Below, piece by piece: positions 58,835 to 64,000 of a stretch of DNA of 64,000 bases. The notes under the pieces were generated by a model that had not been told where the DNA came from, made no database searches, and was given only the letters and a program-made list of their open reading frames with translations. How positions within the stretch are numbered: position 1 is the first letter of the stretch; each line of letters opens with the position of its first letter. The DNA is from Coniella vitis (lineage: Eukaryota; Ascomycota; Sordariomycetes; Diaporthales; Schizoparmaceae). The stretch covers positions 868,001-932,000 of the forward strand of contig WUJK01000004.1 of the NCBI GenBank assembly GCA_011317545.1, in the 5' to 3' direction. The position numbers were made by a program, and so were the translations under genes.

Positions 58835-61800
58835 ATGGATGCCGCTGCAATTAGAAGTTGCATCGTCGCGACCCTCGACGCAGATGCCAGCGTCCGCAAG
58901 AGGGCCGAGCTGCAACTCAAGCAGGTACGCTCAACCCACGCCCGTTTCCATACAAGACCGCCTCGCGACCCTCTTTCGGGCTGTCGATATTTGCGCCCGA
59001 AGCTGCTGGTGCCCCTGGAGGATTCAAGACGCGCTCAGCGCGCCCCTCCCTGGCTGCTTGCTGCTTGCTGTCCTGTGCCGGCCTTCCCCCTCCTTGCTGC
59101 AGAGCACGTTGAAGACTAACCACCCGCCTCTCTTTCTGTTGTGGGCTCCGACACAGGCAGAAGAACACAATGGCTTCCTCGATGCCCTCCTCCAGATCTT
59201 GCAGTCGGAGCAGGAGCAGAACATCCGCCTTTCCAGTACGTGACACCATGGCAGAGCCTAACACCTCCCGGAAATCATATACGCTCTCCCTGTTTCCACC
59301 CTACGACACCCTCAGGTGGTGCATCACTGGTGTGCGTGCGTGCGGCTTTTGGATTTCGCTGGGCTAACAGACGGGCAAATCACAGCTGTCATCTACCTCA
59401 AGAACCGCGTCAACCGAGCATGGGCAGGCACAGATCACTTTCCCAACGAGCACCCCATACCAGAGGACGAGAAGGCCCGCGTCCGCGACCGGTTACTGCC
59501 CATCCTCGCCTCCTCGCAAGGCTTGATCCGCCAGCAGCTCATCCCCATCCTGCAGCGGATTCTGCACTGGGACTTCCCCGAGAAGTGGCCCACGTTCATG
59601 GACTTTACCATACAGCTCCTCAACACAAACGATGCTCCCTCCGTCCTCGCTGGTCTGCAGTGCCTGCTGGCCATCTGCCGCGCTTACCGCTTCAAGGCCG
59701 GTGATGGCGAGAACCGAACCCACTTCGACAAGATCATCGAGGCCAGCTTCCCCAGGCTGCTCGCCATCTCTACAGAACTGGTGAACCAAGAAAGCGAGGA
59801 GGCTGGAGAGATGCTCCACATTGCTCTCAAGGCCTACAAGCACGCAACATGGGTAAGTTGGGAAAAGATCTTTTTTATAACCTCTCTTGTGTTGTACTCT
59901 GGCCTCGCAAAATAAGCCGTGATTGACGTATATGGTGGGGGGGGGGTGTTTATTCTTTTTCTAGCTCGACTTGTCCGCTTTCCTTCGCGAGCAGCAGAAC
60001 ACGATTGGCTGGTGCACCGTCTTTTTGCAAACCGTCTCGAAAGCTCCTCCTGCCATTGCCATGGGCGACGATCCAGTGGACCGCGAAAGACATCATTGGT
60101 GGAAGGCAAAGAAGTGGGCCTACTTCAACCTCAACCGACTGTACATTAGGTGCGGCAATAGTCCTGATCCTTACTCCGAAATGTTGGCGAAAGCAGCATC
60201 TGATAGCTTTGACAGACATGGCAACCCCCAGGCCATCACCAAGGATGAAGGCGACCAGATGGCCTTTGCCAACTTCTTCTCCGCCACGATTGCGCCCGAG
60301 ATTCTCAAGCACTACTTGCAAGAAATCGAGAAATGGGTTGGCAAGACGTCGTGGCTGAGCAAGCCGTGTCTTTCGTACACAATCGTCTTCATGGACGAGT
60401 GTGTGCGGCCAAAGGAGATGTGGGCACACCTGAGGCCGCACTTGACGAATCTGGTCACTCACTTCATCTTCCCCGTGTTGTGCTTGTCCCAGGACGATAT
60501 CGAGCGGTTTGAGGACGAGCCAGAGGAGTACCTCCACCGTAAACTCAACTTTTACGAAGAAGTCTCGGCCCCAGACGTTTCCGCCACCAACTTCTTGGTG
60601 ACCTTGACCAAGAACCGCCGGAAGCAGACGTTTGAGCTGCTGTCTTTTATCAACAGCGTTGTCAACGCGTACGAGACGGCCGAGGACGCCAAGAAGGACC
60701 ACATTGCCAAGGAAGGTGCTCTGCGCATGATAGGTACCCTCGCGCCGGTCCTCCTGGGCAAGAAGTCACCAATCGCCGACCAAGTCGAGTATTTCCTTGT
60801 CCGATACGTCTTCCCGGATTTCACCAGCCCCCAGGGCTACCTGCGCGCTCGTGCCTGCGACACCATCGAGAAGTTCGAGCAGCTTGATTTCAAGGACCAG
60901 AACCATCTGCTCACCATCTACCGAAACATCTTGGATTGTATGGCTGATCCCGCACTGCCTGTTCGTGTTACTGCCGCGCTGGCACTGCAGCCTCTCATCC
61001 GTCACGATGTCATCCGTACCAGCATGCAGACCTCTATCCCGACGATCATGCAGCAGCTGCTCAAGCTGGCAAACGAAGCCGACATTGATGCGCTGGCTAA
61101 CGTCATGGAGGACTTTGTGGAGGTCTTTGCCACCGAGTTGACCCCCTTCGCGGTAGCGCTTAGTGAGCAATTGCGTGACACATACCTCCGTATCGTGAAT
61201 GAGCTGCTCGAGCGTAACAACACACGCGACGATGATGAATACGGGGACTTCTTGGACGACAAGAGCATAACGGCTCTTGGTGTTTTGCAGACAATCGGTA
61301 CTCTGATTCTCACCCTCGAGAGCACGCCCGATGTTCTCCTTCACATTGAGGCGGTGCTCATGCCTGTGATACAAATTACCCTTGACAATAAGCTTTACGG
61401 TATGTCTTATTTTGGAACGAGGAAATGCCCGAGATCTTTTTTTTTTTTTTCCTTCCCAACTGTACTGACTGGTTCATAGATCTGTACAATGAAATCTTTG
61501 AGATCATTGACAGCTGCACTTTTGCCGCAAAGGCCATCTCTCCCACCATGTGGCAGGCTTTCGAACTCGTCCACCGCACATTCAAGGCAGGCGCTGAACT
61601 GTATCTGGAGGACATGCTTCCTGCGCTTGACAACTTTGTCCAGTTTGGTGTGCCACAACTCATTCAGAAGCCCGAATATGTCGAGGCGCTCTACTCGATG
61701 GTTTCTGATATGTTCAACGACCCCAAGGTGGGCGGTATCGACCGAATCTGCGCCTGCAAGCTGGCTGAAGCCATGATGTTGAGCCTGCCTGGACACATTG

Positions 61801-62906
61801 ACCAGTGCGTTACTGGCTTCATTGACATGGCTATGACCGTGCTCAGTGACCAGGAGCAAAAGATGAAGTCCTACAAGATCCACCTGATGGAGATGGTCAT
61901 CAACGCGATCTACTACAATCCCATCCTGACATTGCAGGTGCTCGAGGCCAAGGGATGGACCAACAAGTTTTTCAGCCTATGGTTTGGCAGCATGGAGTCA
62001 TTCACTCGCGTGCACGACAAGAAGCTTTGCATTGTGGCTATTGTCGCATTACTGGGTCTCAGCCCCGAACAAATCCCCGCCAGCGTCTCGGTTGGTTGGC
62101 CACGACTGCTTCAGGTAAGTTGAAGCGTTTTTTTTTTTTTTTTTTTTTTTTTTTTTGGTCTATTTTTTTTGGGTTTCTACTTGGTTTGCTAACGGTATTG
62201 CAGGGCATTACATCACTGTTTAGAACGCTGCCGGCTGCGCTGAAGAGTAAGTTTCCGAAGCGATACTGTCACTGAATTGAAGTATGCTGACATTTCATCC
62301 AGACCGTGAGGATGCCATGAAGGACGACTATGGCCTAGACGGCAACTACACTTACGACGACGACGACGAGTGGGGTGATGATGAGGCCGCCTGGACCGCA
62401 GAGGAGGAGTTGGAGGAGGAAGTCACCGATGCCAAGGATGAGAGCTCTGCATACCTTGAGTTCTTGAACGAGGAGGTAGGTCGTAACCAATCCAAAAAAG
62501 GCCACCCCGCTAGCAAGATTGCTAACAGAAACACACACAGGCTCAAAAGTTTGGCCACCTCGAGGAGTTGGCTTCGGACGACGAGCTTGGCGAGAATAGC
62601 GTCCTGCTCGAGTCGCCTCTGGACAAGTTGGAGCCCTACCAGATCTTCCGCTCGTGCCTGTTGAGTAAGTCTGCTGCCCACTGTGTGATTGTTTCCACGT
62701 GACAGAACCGCGGCTAACATGGTGAAACCACAGGATTGCAACAAGAGCAGCCACAATTCTACGCCAGCCTTTCGACGCACCTTTCTGGTGACGAGCAAGG
62801 CGTTATTCAGAGCGTGGTCCAGCAGGCCGATGCAAACCAGCTGGCTGCGCAACAAGCCGCACAACAGATTGCTGCGGCAGCTGGAGTGAATGGCGGTGCT
62901 AGCTAA
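58835..62906 (+). CDS. NMD5: Importin-beta family karyopherin (importin-7/8, Nmd5/Kap119 type)
   Basis: Nine exons: 58835-58924, 59157-59235, 59386-59852, 59965-61399, 61480-62114, 62204-62246, 62303-62475, 62541-62664, 62734-62906; 1072 residues, normal for the family. It carries cargo into the nucleus with Ran. The N-terminal importin-beta (IBN) region reads ASVRKRAELQLKQAEEHNGFLDALLQI, then VIYLKNRVNRAW. HEAT-repeat helices fill the middle, with typical KPCLSYTIVFMDECVRPKEMW and DDDEYGDFLDDKSITALGVLQ. Near the C-terminus is an acidic patch (DDDDEWGDDEAAW), characteristic of importin-7-like proteins. All eight introns have GT..AG ends and keep frame. Intron 5 contains T29 soon after the donor. 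The Ala/Gln-rich end finishes at TAA 62904-62906. Confidence 0.93.
62128..62156 (+). repeat. Poly(T) tract, 29 nt, in importin intron 5
   Basis: A run of 29 T begins 13 bp after the GTAAGT donor of an 89-bp intron; a second run of T follows shortly. The sequence between it and the CAG acceptor contains GCTAACGG, a good branch-site match. Confidence 0.9.
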
Positions 62907-64000
62907 GCACTTGTAACAACTGTTCCGAAAAGATAATATATGGGAGAAGAAGAAGAGAGAGAAAAGGAAAAAAGGAGAAGATTATCGAATGTCATATTCA
63001 CGCAACGCGTTGAGAGCACGTGCACGTGCACATGGAAATCTAGGATGATGACATCAGGTATCGGGGGTTGGAGAAATGAGATTCGAGATGGGGACGAGTC
63101 AATGCAAAGTAGCCCGGAGGCCTATCTCGGAATTGAAGGCAGGCAAACTACGTGTTTCTTTTTTGAGAAATCCTCAGATCCAAGGCCGTCTGAGGAGGAG
63201 GGGAGGAAGAAGAGAAAAAAAAAAAGCAAAGGTCAAGGAAGAAATAGGGCATCAAGTGATACCAAAGTATAGAATAGTTCGGACCCCCAGGGAACAAAGA
63301 GGACCAAAAAAAACCCACTAGGCGAACCAAAACAGACTACTTGCATTTATTCTATTGTTTATTGTCTTGGGCTTTCATGGTGTTGGTAGGTGCGATGTTG
63401 TGATACCTTGCAGAGTATCGGAGATTTATCAGGAATAATAAAGGTATTGGCAACGAATGAAAGGCAAAGAAAGGCCTGGAATACTGTGTTCTGATTAACT
63501 AACATGGCGTTTCCTGGATTTACGTGGGTTTCGGCGCCTGTCTAGTTGTTGTCAGTCCTCACTTGGATAACGCATAAATCATAGTGTAGCAAGCAATGTT
63601 TGCCGGTAGCGGGTAAAGCGAGAGAGAGAGAGACTCACGATACAATATACGGGTGTGTACTTGGTTCTTCGGGTTGGGCCGAGCGAACGGAACCCGCCGA
63701 TCAAGACTTTGGTAACAGCAGCCAATGAATGCCATTTAGTCAGCTACCCGAACCGATACTACGAGACTTGCACACCCCATTTCCGTGTTGCAATTGGAGG
63801 CAAATGATGCAGTGGTGATATATAATCTTTTGATTTCTTTTTTTTCTCCCTCACCACAAGTACTGCTCAGCAAAGTTGTGATGCGCGCGCCTTCTCCCTC
63901 TCTCTGTGTGTGTGTTTGTCTCTTAGTGCGCTCGTTGTCCCCTATTCGAGAAGGCTTACACAGCCAACATGGCCCAAGCGTGACACGTCGTCGTCTCACC
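62907..64000. other. 3' flank of importin; no gene seen
   Basis: The first part is purine-rich (GAGGAGGAA type) and is probably 3' UTR. ORFs at 62940-63272 and 63736-63999 have no recognisable domains. A gene could begin beyond the window edge. Confidence 0.4.

Noticed and set aside
58206..59243. 345-codon + strand ORF overlapping importin exons 1-2
   Set aside because: It crosses importin exons in another frame and ignores clear splice sites; no domain is visible.

Overview
This window is nuclear DNA of a filamentous ascomycete, most likely a Sordariomycete and probably of the order Hypocreales. The grounds are short spliceosomal introns (about 55-150 bp, GT..AG, usually GTAAGT or GTACGT-like donors), CT-rich leaders ahead of start codons, long gene-free gaps full of microsatellites and homopolymers, and a gene set whose closest remembered relatives are filamentous-fungal: an RGG-tailed LSm7, a PFA5 palmitoyltransferase, an RfeG-type protein and an AWS-SET methyltransferase. 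I saw no operons, tRNA, rRNA, CRISPR array or intact transposon.

Layout. 0.1-1.1 kb: a decayed gene with a degenerate repeat tail (+). 1.6-2.3 kb: SNX3-type sorting nexin (-). 3.4-5.0 kb: splicing factor SF3A1/Prp21 (-), divergent from 6.3-9.6 kb: protein O-mannosyltransferase PMT2 (+). 10.8-11.4 kb: LSm7 (-). 16.6-18.5 kb: Zn(II)2Cys6 regulator (+). 23.9-27.2 kb: ASH1-like AWS/SET histone methyltransferase (+). 27-36 kb: gene-poor block with one small Cys-rich ORF (-). 36.4-37.8 kb: PFA5-type palmitoyltransferase (+), convergent with 38.3-40.3 kb: cytochrome P450 (-). 46.3-48.9 kb: DNA polymerase eta (+). 52.9-54.3 kb: RfeG-like regulator (+). 58.8-62.9 kb: importin-7/8 family karyopherin NMD5 (+). 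The last kilobase has no recognisable gene.

Most genes are housekeeping: splicing and RNA decay (SF3A1, LSm7), secretory glycosylation and trafficking (PMT2, SNX3), lipid modification (PFA5), nuclear import, translesion synthesis and chromatin. They do not form one pathway, and the single P450 has no biosynthetic backbone gene beside it, so I see no secondary-metabolite cluster. Exon models were assembled by hand from reading frames, splice signals and remembered family conservation; all coding totals are multiples of three.

The least explained signals lie outside the genes. A 9-mer, TACATAGTA, occurs 15 times (both strands), always between genes. The first gene carries one in-frame stop and two frame slips. 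Two introns, in pol eta and the RfeG-like gene, are stop-free and a multiple of three. A Cys-rich 46-codon ORF lies in the 9-kb gap. No clear new defence or mobile system was seen.
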